From Ichthyophis bannanicus (lineage: Eukaryota; Chordata; Amphibia; Gymnophiona; Ichthyophiidae), in contig CM066032.1 in assembly GCA_033557465.1 (NCBI GenBank), positions 52,302,955 to 52,366,954 on the forward strand: a DNA stretch of 64,000 nucleotides. Reading direction: 5' to 3'. Shown here in pieces: positions 22,941 through 35,800 of the stretch. The notes under the pieces are model-generated. The model made no database searches, was not told the origin of the DNA, and saw nothing but the letters and a program-made list of their open reading frames with translations. A program made the position numbers and the translations under genes. Position 1 is the first letter of the stretch, and each line of letters starts with the position of its first letter.

Positions 22941-25900
22941 ATGTATTTATTTATTTAAACTGCTTTCTATACCGCCTTATCCTGAAATCAAAGCGATTTA
23001 CAAGAAACATGAACTCAACTTGGGTACATTCAATTTGAGGTAATAAAAGGATACTAACTATATACGTTGTTGAGCATATTTACAGTGGTTCCGCTGTCTA
23101 TGTCAGAGTTGGTTATCGTGTCTTTGGGGTGTTAAGAGTCCTTTGTTGTTTTTGGTGTGGTTGTTGTGTTATGTGATGTGTCCATAGTGTTCTGTGAACA
23201 GAAGGATCTTGAGTCTTTCCCGGAAGTCTTTGATGTCTTTGGTGGAATGGATATCTTGAGGCAGGGTGTTCCATAGTTTTGGAGTGGCTAGCAATAGTGC
23301 TCTTTTGGATGCTGATTGCTTACTTTTCATGACGTCTGGTGGCACATTGATCGTGTAGCTGTTATTGGTTCTTCTGGGGCAGGCGCTTTCACCTCTTGTA
23401 ATTAGGGTTTCTAGAGTGTCGGCTGAAGAATGGTGGATTATTTTGAAGATGTTTAGTATTGTTTTAAACTTGGCACATGCCAGTGTAGTTGATATAATAT
23501 TGGTGTGATGTGATCTGTTTTATTGGTTCCAATGATGATTCACGCTATTGTGTTCTGCACCATTTGCAATGGGTGAATGGATTGTTTTGGTAGGCCTTAG
23601 TAGAGTGAGTTGCCATAATCCAATATAGATGTGATGATGACTTGGCAAATAGTCCGGAAGTGATCATGGCGTATCATGTTTAATTTGTGGTATGCCTTCG
23701 CTGCTGTGTTGTTTATATGAGATTGGAGGTTGATATTTTTGTCTAGCGTGATGCCTAAGTAGCGCACCTCTTTTACAGGTATGGTTTGGTTGAGCAGTTG
23801 GATTTGTTGTGAAGGGTTGAAGGTGGTACTGCTGCTGATGTACAGTGCTTCTGTTTTTTTTAAATTCAGTGTGAGGCTGTTGCTGGTGAGCCAGGTGGCT
23901 ACATTTTCTAGGCATTGAGTTATGGTTGAGGTGTTTGGTGCTTCCAGGTCAATTAGAGTATAAACCATGAGGTCGTTAGTGTACAGATGGAATAGTACAT
24001 TATGTTTCTTGATGATGTCGCAGATGGGGTGCATGTATAAGTTGAACAGTACTAATGAGAATGCTGATCCTTGTGGGATGCCCTGTGTAGTGGGGAAGAG
24101 TGTGGATTGTTTTGTTCCACATTTTACCTGTTGTAGTCTGTCTTTTAGTTATGAAGTAAACCATTTCAGAATAGTATTGCAGATGCCAGTTTCCTGGAGG
24201 CATTGAATTGGGATAGGGGTGTGGGGCTGAGTCAAAGGCAGATGACATGTCCATGAAGATAACGAGAAATCCATTTTTTGGCTTGTTGATTCCTTTCAAG
24301 ATGTTAAGAACATAAGAACATAAGATATGCCATACTGGGTCAGACCAAGGTCCATCAAACCCAGTATCCTGCTTCCAACAGTGGCCAATCTAGGTCATAC
24401 GTACCTAGCAGTTTCCCCAAAAGACACAGGTTCCGCAATGCTTGTACTGGGTCAAGCATTGATATCCTGGGTCCCTTCTTAATAATGGTTTATGGACCTT
24501 TCCTCCAGGAACTTGTCCAAACCTTTTTTAAACCCAGCTACACTAACAGCCTTTATTACATCCTCCAGTAATAAATTCCAGAGTTTGATTACACGTTGAG
24601 TGAAACAATATTTTCTTTTATTAGTCTTAAATAGTTTACCCTGACGCTTCATTGCATGTCCCCAAGTCTTTCTATATTCTGATAACGTAAACAATCAATC
24701 TACGTTTATCCATTCCACTCCATTCATTAATTTATAGACTTCTATCATATCTCCCCTCAGCCGTCTCTTTTACAGGTTAAAGAGACCTAACCTTTTTAGC
24801 CTTTCTTCATAGGGGTATCCTTCCATCCCCTTTACCGTTTGGGGTGGCTCTTCTCTGAACCTTTTCTAATAATGCTATATCCTTTTTAAGATACGGCGAC
24901 CAGAACTGCACACAATATTCAAGGTGCGGTCTCACCATGGAACGATATAGAGGCATTATAATATCCTTTGTTTTATTTTCCATTCCTTTCCTTATGATAC
25001 CTATGATTTGCTCTCTTGGCCGCTGCTGTACACTGGGCAGAGGGTTTTAACATGTTATCCACAATAACGCCTAAATCTTTTTCCTGGGTGGTGGTTCCTA
25101 ATGTGGAACCTTGCATCGTGTAACCATAGTTTGGGTTGTTCTTCCCTAGATGCATAACTTTGCACTTGTCCACATTAAATTTCATCTGCTATTTTGATGC
25201 CCAGTCTTCCAATTTATCAAGCTCCTCTTGCAATTTTCCACAATTCTCATGGGTTTTAACAACTTTAAATAGTTTTGTGTCATCTGCAAATTTGATAAAC
25301 TCACTCGTTATTCCCTTTTCCAGGTCATTTATGAATATGTCAAAAAGCAGCGGACTCAGCACAGATCCGTGGGGTACACCACTATTCACCTTTCTCCATT
25401 GGGAAAATTGGCCATTTAGCCCTACCCTCCACTTTCTATCTTTTAACCAGTTCCTGATCCACAATAGTACACTGCCTCCTATCCCGTGGCTCTTTAGTTT
25501 TGCCAAAAGTCTCTGATGAGGGACCTTGTCAAACGCTTTCTGAAAGTGCAAATACACTATATCAACTGACTCACCTTTGTCTACCTGTTTATTCACACCT
25601 TCAAAAAAACATAACAGGTTAGTAAGACAAGATCTTCCTTGTCTAAAGCCATGTAGGCTGTCTCCCATTAAGTCATGACTATCTACATGTTTAGCAATTT
25701 TGTTCTTTATGATGGTTTCTACCATTTTTCCCGGTACTGACGTCAGGCTCACCGGTCTGTAGTTACCCTGATCACCCTTGGAACCCTTTATAAAAATTGG
25801 CGTTACATTCACCATCCTCTCTACATTGTAGTGTGGCTTAAAGTCATATTGCTATAGGTTCAGTGGTGCATTGTGATTTATATGTTCCTGGAGCTGTGTC

Positions 25901-27925
25901 TTTACAGCCTTCTCTATCATTTTTGCAAGAAATGGTAGGCTGGATATCTTGTAGTAAGCTGTGGGATCTGTTTTGCAGAATGAGGTGTTCTTCAAGATTG
26001 GTCGAATGGTTGCTTGCTTGAGGGAGGTTAGCATACATCCTTGTTGAAGGGATAATTTGAGTATTTTTTGTATATAAGGGCTGAGTTGTTCTTTAGCAGT
26101 TTTTATCCATTGCACAGAGCAAGGGTCATTTGGAGAAGTGGTGGGGTTGAGGGCAGCGATTATTTGTTCAATTTGACTTTGAGGCGGTATGGTAAATTCT
26201 TCCTGTGCTTGAGCGGAGGTTTGTATTTTAGTGCCGCTACATTCCATGGTTATTGTGCATGGGTGTCTGTTAAGTTTGTTTTGTTTTTTGACTAAGTGGT
26301 TCACCATGTCTTGATAATCTCCTGGAGTGTGTTGTCCCTGGTGAGAGTTTGTACAATATTGAAAAGCTCTCTTGGCTTGTTTACTGATCACATGATTAGG
26401 TTTGTGTGGTATTGTTGTTTACAGTTGTTGATCAAAGAATTGTAATTGTTCTGCTACATGTGGTATAGTCGTTGCATGTCAGGGTCTTTGGTTTTCCTCC
26501 ATTTCCCTTCAAATTTTCTCAGTTCTCTTTTTGCATCTGTAATTGTGCTGGAGTACCACGGGGCAGATGGTTTAGTGCGAGTGTGTGTGTAGTTTCTGTG
26601 AGGTGCAGCTGCTGCGGCAGATAATGTGCTAGTCCAATTTTCTATGATTTTGTTAAGGTCATCTCTATTTTGTTATTATAGGTTTGGGATGACCCCTTTC
26701 AAGAATGATTCTTTATCAAATGATTTAAACCTTCTTTTGAATTCAGATTTTTCTTATGTAAGCGTTGGTTGGTTGATCTGCATTGTGATGGTTATTATGT
26801 GATAGTCTGACCATGGTATAGGTAAAAATGTGGGATGGGAAACCATGCTAGGTGCTTGTAGTGCTTTGGGGATAAATATGAGGTCTGGGGTTGTTCCATG
26901 TCTGTGGGTGGGTTCTTTGATCAATTGTTGTTATTGTAGTGCTTCCATAACCTCGAGGAATGCTTTGGCATTTTTATCAGGTGTTGCTCTGATGTTAAAG
27001 TCACCTAGGAGGATGAGTGGCTTGATTGTTAAGTCATGCACGCATACAGTTTCAAGGATCTTCGTTAGGTCGTCGACTTTGAAAACTGGTGGTGTATACG
27101 TGAGGCATATATCTATGTGTTGTTGGAGATGAGGATTGTGCTGGATTCTTCTGTGCTGGTTGTTAGTGTGGCTTTAAATTTGTATTGGCTGTTAGTTAGA
27201 ATCAGTACTCCACCCCCTTTTCTATCTTTTCTAGGAGAGCTGAAGGTGATGTAGTTGGGTGGGGTGATTTGATTTAAAATGACTTGGTCTGTATCATTGA
27301 GCCATGTCTCAGTTATGCAGAGTATATCTGGTCATTGTGTGTGTAAGTACTCTGTAATGATGTTGGTGCATTTTTGACCTTGCATTTTTAAGCGTGCAGT
27401 TGAGGTTTTTGCCTACCATGGGATTAGTGTGGTTCTGTTGTGGTTTATAGGTGGGGTGTATATTGATTGTGGTTTGTGTTCTGTGTGTGCAGGTTTTGCG
27501 TGATTACTGTGTGCTGTGGTTGTGCCATGTGGTGAGGTATTGTATGTGCCATGGGGTGAAATATAGTGTGAGTGGAGTGTGCATGTAGGTGGGTGAATAT
27601 GTTCTAGTGTAGAGCGCTGGTTGTTTTGTAAGTAGTAGTAGTAATATTGTGATTGGGAGTAGCATTGTGCCGTGTAACAGTATGTTGCTGGGCCGGTGGT
27701 TTGAGATGGTCTAGATTACCACAGATTTGGCAAATCTCAGTGGCTTGGTTTATTGCTAGGGTTAAGTTTGTTCTGCGATTTGCGATAGAGATGACTACTT
27801 TATCGAATGTACTCATCTTTGGGCTGGTCATGTAGTTGTCAGTAAATGTTTGTAGTCCTGTTTTTTCATCTGGTCTTGTTGCAGTCAGGCTTCTGTTTGT
27901 TGTAAAGGTCCCTGCCTAAGGGCCA
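22941..27925 (-). mobile_element. L2-like LINE, decayed, itself split by a CR1
   Basis: Minus-strand pieces are the endonuclease region (about 27800-26400, mostly broken), a linker/RT start (26391-25852, NDPCSVQWIKTA and YYKISSLPFLAKM), and RT motif A and later parts (24299-23597, FMDMSSAFDS and VRYLGITLD). The 3' end at about 22941-23000 has the CTATACCGCC signature and an AAATAAAT tail. The 5' end near 27905-27925 shares the CCTAAGGGCCA segment with the 5' region of the L2 at 9.6 kb. The catalytic YADD is changed to YTND. This copy is much older than the 6-10 kb copy. Confidence 0.7.
24304..25825 (-). mobile_element. CR1-like LINE 3' half inserted in the L2
   Basis: The left end has the AAGAACATAAGAACATAAGA motif that is the reverse complement of the CR1 3' terminus. 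Minus-strand RT coding starts at 25815 (NVTPIFIKGSKGDQGNYRP) and continues through motif A (YLHFQKAFDKV, with the catalytic Asp changed to His) and FADDTKLFK to 25189. The tail region continues in pieces to 24479. It is 5'-truncated, as is usual for LINE insertions. Confidence 0.8.
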
Positions 27926-29240
27926 CACCAATGGATCCAGCGGTAGCCTCACAGCTGTTCCATTGCTGGAGCATTCCCTTCATTGACCTGTTCACCAGCC
28001 CAAACAACACGCAGTTGCCCCTATTCTGTTCGTGCCAACCGCACCTGTCCCAGGTGGCAGTGGATGCGTTCCTCATTCCGTGGAGGAAGGCCTCATGTAT
28101 GCCTTCCCACTGATACCACTGGTACCCAAGACATTATTCAAGGTCCAGAGCAACAGAGCATCACTAGTGCTGATAGCCCCTTGGTGGCCCAGGCATCCCT
28201 GGTTCCCACTGCTCCTCTTCCTATTCGTAATGTCACCGATTCCCCCGGGTCGAGCTTCAGCGCTGCTCTCTTAGGTGCAGGGCTCTCTCCTGCACCCCAT
28301 TCTGGGGTCCCTCTCACTCATGGCTTGGCTGCTGAAAGGGTAGTGTTAGCTCCCTTCAACCTCCCACGGGACATCAAAGAGATTCTTCTGGCCTCTTGCA
28401 AGGCCTCCACTTATTTATTTATTTAGCTGTATTTAAATACCGCTTTTCACCAGGTCAAAGCGGTGTTACATAGGGGTGGGGGAATTAAGGGAATTAAGCC
28501 TTCAAGTGGCGCCGATTCTTGGTGTGGTGTGTGGAAAGATGGGCAAACCTATTTTCCCACTCAGTACAGGTGGTACTTCAGTATCTGCTTTACCTAGTGC
28601 AGGTGGAACTGAAGTCCAATTCAGTCCAAGTACACCTGAGCGCCATCACAGCGCATCACAAGTCCATTGAGGGAAACCCCTCTCGGCTCAGCCCTTTGTT
28701 CCCCGATTCCTGTGGGGCCTCATATTATCCAAACCCCCCATCCAGCAGCAGAGTGGGATCTAAATGTGGTGCTCTCGCAGCTCATTAAGCCTCCTTTCGA
28801 GCCTCTGGCTACCTGCCACCTTCGGAATATATCTTGGCAGGTCGCCTTCCTGGTAGCACTCACATCAGCTGGCAGAGTCAGTGAGCTTCTGGCTCTGATG
28901 GCAAAACCCCCCTACACGAGCTTTTACAAAAACAGAGTGGTGCTCTGCACACACTCCAAGTTTCTGCTGAAGATGGTGTCCTCATTCCACCTCAACCAGG
29001 AAGTAGTACGTCCCACCTACTTTTTGAGGCTTCACGCAGGTAAGGCAGAGACCATTCTGCATAATCTGGATTGTAAGAGAGCCTTGTCTTTTAACATGCA
29101 ACTGACCCAGGGCCACCACAAAGCGCCTCAGCTTTTCGTTTCCTAATTGCCTGTGGCTCCCAGTGACTAAGCGAACACTGTCCACTTGGTTGGCGGACTG
29201 CATGCTCCTGTATGCTGGGTAACCGTTCTGCTTCTTGATT
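27926..29240 (+). pseudogene. DIRS RNase H end and tyrosine recombinase, broken
   Basis: After an RNase H C-terminal segment (QVAVDAFLIPW), the recombinase region appears at about 28750-29146, with LIKPPFEPLATCHLRNI and the catalytic-arginine block TSAGRVSELLAL, then a conserved HLNQEVV segment. The frame changes several times and the C-terminal tyrosine block is not recognisable. The protein is a DIRS site-specific recombinase remnant. Confidence 0.65.
28409..28480 (-). repeat. Short L2-like 3' tail insertion
   Basis: A 70-bp piece of TTATTTATTTATTTAGC, followed by ACCGCTTTTCACC and AAAGCGGTGTTAC, matches the L2/SINE 3' tail. It interrupts the DIRS sequence and may be a very short 5'-truncated insertion. 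Confidence 0.5.
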
Positions 29241-30110
29241 CTGCTGTATAGAGTCCTCATATAACTTTCTCCAAGAAGGTTTTGGTTTCGGCTTTGGTTG
29301 GTGGTGCTTTTACCAGATTAATGCTCTTTCCCCAAGTCCCTGTTGAATTGTTTGGGCTCTCTGTAAATAGTTTATTTGGATATCTTTCTCTCCTGTCTTC
29401 TTCATATCTTCAAAGTTTTTTGCGCTTTTGCTGCTATTTTCAATTTATCTTTAGAACATATAAATTTCAGGTCGTCTTCTGTTAATGCAGCAGCTTCAGC
29501 TTGATGTCTTGGATCTTCCTTAATATCTCTGATGATCTTGATCCTTTTAGATACCCGTCTATCAGGGATACCTCTGCACACAATGAGTGCATTTTACCTT
29601 TGATGTGCTTTTTTTATTGTTCTTTTTCTTCTGGCCCTGCACTATAGTTGGTAGTATTCTTGCAGTAATAATTTTAGCTGCACAATATTGTATTTGATTA
29701 ATTTCATTGATGCCAATAAATGGTCCCTTTATCTTAATTATCATACTTCTAGCCTTAGGTGTTAAATTTAGCTTGGGTAATCTTTCCCTTGCTTTGAACC
29801 CGGCATATTCATCTCTTTCCATATGGACTAGGAGTTCTATCTTGAGTTCCTCCACCTCTGGGTCTTTCTCCTCCTTTTCTTCCTCCTCTTCAGTTAACTT
29901 GACCCTTCCTTTATTCAGCTCACCCCACTGCAGTTCCAGATCTCTCAACTCCATCTCCCCCTCAATCTCTCTTTCCTTTCCTGTGTCTTCCTTTCTTCTG
30001 GGACTCTCACCTAGGTCTCCTTCTCCCTGTATTTCTTTGTCCGCGGAATCCCTTAGTTGCTTCAAGATGTTATCATTCACATACTTCTTTACTTTGATCT
30101 GCAAAATTAA
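29241..30110 (-). pseudogene. Unclassified LINE-like ORF fragment, lysine/glutamate rich
   Basis: A minus-strand frame at 30104-29562 codes for a 180-residue peptide with an acidic, lysine-rich first half (long E/K runs) and then INEINQIQYCAAKIIT. In a shifted frame the text continues through RRVSKRIKIIRDIKEDP to about 29300. The IN-x-IN-x-x-x-YAAA pattern resembles the region before RT in some LINE polyproteins. I cannot place it in a clade, and it could be another repeat family. It lies in the first intron of the SecA-like gene. Confidence 0.4.
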
Positions 30111-30974
30111 AGATCTTAAATTTGTATCTGATACTTTTTGCGTTTTTTCTAGTGGTAATTTTCCTCTTTCTTATAGTTTTTGGCGGACTCTCTTTGTATA
30201 CCCTCTTGATTTAAATACAGGATTTATAGCATAAAAAATAGCAGTACATTATCTCCTCTTTATCTGGAGAATTCCACTTAACTGTACTTAATCCTCTTTA
30301 GCTTATTAATTTCTGTGGTTTGTCTCCTGCCACAGTGGGTCCATGAACAGGCTCACCGTGGCCTTTATCTGTGGCAGGGATGTTATCTACTTCTGCAGTA
30401 CTTGCACTATCGCAACCACCATCTTTAGCCCTAGTGCTTAAGCTACGGGTGGGCACCTTTTTATCCTGGGCAACGTGCGGCCAGTATGTATTTTTATTTC
30501 TTTGTTCCTACCATACTTCAATTGTAGTGTCGCCTTGCTGAGATTTGGTAAAAATGTTATGTAACGGGGTCACCACATGAAGGTACTCGGCAAGACCTTA
30601 GGAGGGAACTTTATTCTCTCCCCCTAAGAGATACACATCAATTCAACAACGGCTGCAGACCCCTGCTGTGTGTGTCCTGGGAGTTAGTGTTAGCTGGTAT
30701 GGCAAGCTTGTTATGTAGGTGCTGAGTGTGTTTAGCAGGATTTTGTGCCCATACAACAGGGATTATGGTAGTGGAAAAAGTTTCTGTGTTTTTCTCTACT
30801 TTGTGATATTTCTGTTCTCTAAATACTCAAGAAACTTTTTGGCTTGTTAATTTGTACAGTGTTTCTAAGTAACACTAATCATCAGCATTGCATTTCTTCT
30901 CATTATAGCAAAATGTAAATGTTTCTCACAAAACTATCAGCCAAATTTGAGATCTGCTGGTTTTCTTTCAATAG
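30111..30974. other. Intron sequence leading to the splice acceptor
   Basis: No gene or clear repeat is recognised here. The last 20 nt are pyrimidine-rich (TTTTCTTTCAATAG), with the acceptor AG at 30973-30974. Confidence 0.5.
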
Positions 30975-31191
30975 CTCCTCTGTCAGCGACAAAATCCAAG
31001 CCCGTCTCAAAGGAGAGGCAACCGCCTACAGTGGCAACTTCAGCCTGGTAAAGTCAGATGGGACCGTCCTACCGATAAAATCAAATGATCCAAACTCCCT
31101 CTACAGCAATCTGGCAGCAGCCCAAGGGGCTACGACAGAGGCAGACATAAAGAGCAAGGCGCAGGAGCTGAAAAACAAGGTTTATGAAGAG
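30975..31191 (+). CDS. SecA-like gene, penultimate exon
   Basis: This 217-nt exon follows AG at 30973-30974, and GTAAAG follows at 31192. Its first base completes the codon left by two bases of the large exon (phase 2, giving Ser), and it ends in phase 0. It encodes about 72 residues (SSVSDKIQARLKGE at the start, AQELKNKVYEE at the end). The central NSLYSNLA followed by a helix recalls the first helix of OTU cysteine proteases, with Ser at the catalytic-Cys position. That likeness is weak and only a suggestion. Phase agreement with both neighbours is the main evidence that it is an exon. Confidence 0.82.
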
Positions 31192-32404
31192 GTAAAGGTT
31201 TTATTTATTTGTCTGTTCACCCTAATCACGGCATCTGCCATGAAGACTGACCAGGACACACAATTCAGGGGCTACTACTTCTACTAGTTATCGTTTCTAT
31301 AGTATTACTAGGCTTACACAGTGCACAAGCATACAGCTATTAGTAACAGGGTAACAGGGTTCTTGGAACGGGACCAACTATAGCTGGGAGGTTGTTGGTC
31401 TAGGGATCAATCGCTCCTCTCACTTTCCACTCAAACAAACTGCACAATCTTTTCCAGATGTCTGTTCAGAATCATTAACATTTACTGAAAGTTTGTTTAA
31501 ATAATTGGACAGGATGGAAAATATAAAAAAATGCACATCACTAAATATGAGCAACTACCATTTGGTTTACCCCAATCTCTACACTAAGGCAAAGACATGC
31601 AATATCCACTGGCCCAGATTTTAAAGGCAGGGCCTCTAACTACTCTCGACTTCCCAAGCGCTTTCCTCAGATGCTTTCCATAAATTCTTTGGGTCCAGTA
31701 TTCAGCCATGGTGGTGAGTGTGTTTTAATGTGCCTGGCCGCCAGAGCTTAATATCTGGTTTCACCATGACCAGATTTGCTCTCTGGTTAGTGGCATTATA
31801 CAGCTGCTAACCAGATAGGAAATCCATATAAAGTTAGGACAGCCATTGATCTAGCTTAACTTTATGCGGTTTAGAGAATGAATATCGCTCCTAATCGGAT
31901 ACTTTCTGGGACTGTCCCTGCTCAGCCCATAGACCAACCTGGAATTAACAGGGCATCTTTACTGCTGTCTATGGGGATATTCAGTGAATATTGGGATCAC
32001 TAGGGTTTATGTGGTTTTCAGGTGCTGAAAACCACATGAACTCATTGGGATATCGACCACTTTGTCTTCTTCAAAGTTAACTGAATTATCTTAAGAATGA
32101 AAACAGGCCTCAGTCTCAGGCAACTGCTCTTTTGAATGTGGGAGTCTTCCCTTCCTGGACTCTGGTCCTAGGAATTTCTTCTGACTCCCCAAGCTTTTTC
32201 AAAGAATCAAAAAATTCCTTTTCTCTCCTATCTCCTGAGGCCTCCAGTAGCCCAAAGCTCCTAACATACAACCACTTTGGTGCCATGGCCTTAGCCACTC
32301 AAAGACGAAATTCTGTTCTGAGCTACACTCTTTATATGAGCATATTACCCAGCCTCTTTTTACTGTTATTTCATGCATACAAACCCTCCCAGACCTGGAA
32401 TGTT
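31192..32404. other. Intron segment with a MITE-like hairpin-rich stretch
   Basis: There is no coding sequence. From about 31640 to 32090 the text has the look of a non-autonomous DNA element (CCAGATTTGC, GAATATCGCTCC and similar motifs near both ends), but I could not define terminal repeats. A perfect 13-bp inverted repeat with a 3-nt loop lies at 32009-32037. Confidence 0.35.
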
Positions 32405-32800
32405 AGAACATAAGAACATAAAAAATGCCTTACTGGGTCAGAGCAAGGTCCATCAAGCCCAGTATTCTGTTTACAGCAGTGGCCAATGCAGGCCACAAGT
32501 ACCTGGCAGGTTCCCAAAGAGGCACACAGGATCCACAATGCTCATCCTGGGGTAAGCAGTGGATTTCCAAGGTCCTCTTTAATAATGGTTTATGGACCTT
32601 TCTTCCAAGAACTTGCCCAAATCTTTTTTAAACCAGCTACACTAACAACTTTTACTACATCCTCCAGTAATGAATTCCAGAGTTTGATTACATGTTGAAT
32701 AAAAAAATATTTCTCTTATTAGTCTTAATTGGGTTATATTGTAGCTTCATTTGGTGTCCTCTAGTCTTTCTACTTTTTGATGGCGTAAACAACTGATCTG
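32405..32800 (-). mobile_element. CR1 3'-end fragment, inverted relative to its neighbour
   Basis: The segment begins AGAACATAAGAACATAA and continues through GCCCAGTATTCTG and the FLEER-coding tail in reverse, as in the other CR1 copies. Only the last part of ORF2 and the 3' UTR are present. It lies head to head with the long CR1 that follows. Confidence 0.7.
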
Positions 32801-32891
32801 ATACAAAAATGAGCAATTCACTCAACATCTTGAACAGGAGAGGGCTTTATTGGTGCCTAAGAGGGCGATTGGCTCCCTTTTAGAAGCACTA

Positions 32892-35800
32892 GAAAATAGG
32901 GGAAAGCCGACAGTCACCCAGGAGCGCATGGTTCGGACAAAGGTATCCTTGAAGGATACTACCAAAAGCAGTGAGGTTCCAAAAGGGGGTATAGTAGCCC
33001 AAATGCCCTTGAGTAAGGAGCAGACAGAGCATAAAGATTCCAAATTACCCCTGCCTACCAATAGCCAGATTAATATGAATAAAATACAGTCTCTAAAATG
33101 CTTGTATACCAATGCTAGAAGTCTAAACAATAAGATGGGAGAGTTAGAATATATAGCACTAAATGAGAGGTTAGATATGATTGCACTCTCAGAGACATGG
33201 TGGAAGGAGGATAACCAGTGGGACACTGTGATACCTGGATACAAACTATATCGTAATGATAGAGCTGATCAAATTGGTGGAGGGGTTGCGCTCTATGTTA
33301 GAGAGGGCATTGAGTCAGAAAGGATTAAAGTTTTGCAGGGAACAAAATTTGCTGTAGAATCTCTATGGATTGAAATCCCATTTATGAAGGGGAAGGCAAT
33401 GGCAGTGGGGGTTTACTATCGACCGCCTGGCCAGAATGAACAAATGGATGATGAAATGCTTAAAGAAATCAAGGAAGCTAACAAAAGTCACAACAGAGTA
33501 GTAATAATGGGTGATTTCAATTACCCCGGTATCGACTGGGTCAGTGTCACGGCAGGACAAGCTAAAGAGATAAAGTTTCTAGATGGAATAAATGACTGCT
33601 TCTTGGAGCAGCTGGTTCATGAACCGACCAGAGGGGAAGCCATACTGGACCTAATCCTTAGTGGATCGCCAGATCTGGTGCAAGAAATAAGGGTGTTGGG
33701 ACCACTTGGCAATAGTGATCATAGTATGATCATGTTTGATTTAATTAGTGGAGGACAGATAGTAAAGGAATCCACAGTATTACCTTTTAACTTTCAAAAG
33801 GGAGACTATGATAGAATGAGGAATATAGTTAGGAAAAAACTAAAAGGAGCAGTTCCAAAGGTTAAAGACTTACAGCAAGCATGGGTGTTATTTAAAAATA
33901 CTATCCTCGAAGCCCAGACCACCTGTATTCCACGCATTAAGAAGAGTGGAAGAAAGTCCAAAAAACTGCCGGCATGGTTTAAAGGTGAGGTCAGAGAGGC
34001 TGTTGCTGCCAAAAAAGCAACCTTCAGGAAATGGAAAAAAAGAGCCAAATGATGAAAACTGGAAACAACACAAGCACTGGCAAGTTAAATGCAAAGCATT
34101 GATAAGGCAGGCAAAGCGGGAATTTGAGAAGAAACTTGCTACGGAAGCAAAAACACGAAATAAAGACTTTTTCAAGTACATTCGTAGCAAAAGGCCTGTG
34201 AGAGAGTCAATTGGACCGTTAGATGATAGAGGGGTAAAAGGGGCAGTAAGAGGAGACAAGGCTATAGCAGAGAGACTGAATGAATTCTTTGCTTCAGTCT
34301 TTACCGAGGAAGATGTAGGGATGTTACCCATGACTGAAGTGGTATTTAAAGGTGATACTGCAGAGGAATTGAGAGAAATATCACTACACCGGGAAGATAT
34401 ATTACAACTATTTGATAAACTGAATAGTAGCAAATCACCTGGACCGGATGGTATACATCCCAGAGTGTTGAAAGAACTGAAATATGAGATTGCAGACCTG
34501 CTATTGGTAATCTGTGAACTTTCATTAAAATCATCTCTAATACCTGAAGATTGGAGGGTCGCCAACGTAACACCAATTTTTAAAAAAGGTTCCAGGGGTG
34601 ACCCGGGAAATTACAGACCTGTGAGCCTGACGTCAGTACCAGGGAAAATGGTAGAAACCATCATAAAGAACAAAATTACACAACATGTAGATAGTCATGG
34701 CCTAATGGGAGACAGCCAACATGGCTTTAGACAAGGAAGATCTTGTCTTACTAATCTGATATGTTTCTTTGAAGGTGTGCATAAACAGGTAGACAAAGGT
34801 GAGTCGGTTGATATAGTGTATCTGGACTTCCAGAAAGCTTTTGACAAGGTCCCCCATCAGAGACTTTTGGCAAAGCTAAAAAGTCATGGGATAGGAGGCA
34901 GTGTACTATTGTGGATCGGGAACTGGTTAAAAGATAGAAAGCAGAGGGTAGGGCTAAATGGCCAATATTCCCAATGGAAAAAAGTGAATAGTGGAGTACC
35001 CCAGGGATCTGTACTGGGTCCGCTAATTTTTGACATATTCATAAATGACCTGGAAAAGGGAATAACTAGTCAGGTTATCAAATTTGCAGATGACACAAAA
35101 CTGTTTAAAGTTGTTAAAACCCAAGATGATTGTGGAAAACTGCAGGAGGATCTGGATAAATTGGAAGACTGGGCATCCAAATGGCAGATGAAATTTAATG
35201 TGGACAAATGCAAAGTTATGCACCTAGGAAAGAGCAACCCACACTATAGTTACACGATGCAAGGCTCCACATTAGAAACCACCACCCAGGAAAAGGACTT
35301 AGGAGTCATCGTGGATAACATGTTAAAACCCTCCGCCCAGTGTGCAGCGGCGGCCAAGAAAGCAAATAGAATGCTAGGTATCATAAGGAAAGGGATGGAG
35401 AATAAAACAAAGGATATTATAATGCCTCTGTATCGCTCCATGGTACGACCGCACCTTGAATATTGTGTGCAATTCTGGTCACCGTATCTTAAAAAGGACA
35501 TAGCGTTATTAGAAAAAGTACAGAGAAGAGCCACCAAATTGGTGAAGGGGATGGAAGGCTACTCCTATGAAGAGAGGCTAAAAAGGTTAGGGCTCTTTAA
35601 CCTGGAAAAGAGACGGCTGAGGGGAGATATGATAGAGGTCTATAAATTAATGAATGGAGTGGAACGGATAAACATGGATCAATTGTTTACGCTATCAGAA
35701 TATAGAAAGACTAGGGGACATGTAATGAAGCTACAGGGTAAACTATTTAAGACAAATAAGAGAAAATATTTTTTCACTCAACGTGTAATCAAACTCTGGA

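Larger units (their letters stand above)
22775..29240 (+). mobile_element. DIRS-like element split by an L2 insertion
   Basis: Two collinear DIRS pieces flank an L2 element: an RNase H segment at about 22775-22940 (YVNKQEGIGSYHFCQE and LRAVYLPGQDNALP), and the following segment at 27926-29240. The second begins with the continuing SMDPAVASQLFHCWS and DLFTSPNNTQLP and goes on to a recombinase domain. Both match the uninterrupted order of the DIRS at 51.6-52.0 kb. A 70-bp L2-like tail (28409-28480) is inserted in the second piece. Confidence 0.7.

Noticed and set aside
29707..30234. Serine-rich plus-strand frame of 175 residues
   Set aside because: It is the complement of the K/E-rich minus-strand LINE-like frame.
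34346..34576. Minus-strand frame opposite the 33-36 kb CR1
   Set aside because: It is the complement of the CR1 linker and RT region; the same antisense frame appears at 13.0-13.3 and 53.5-53.7 kb.
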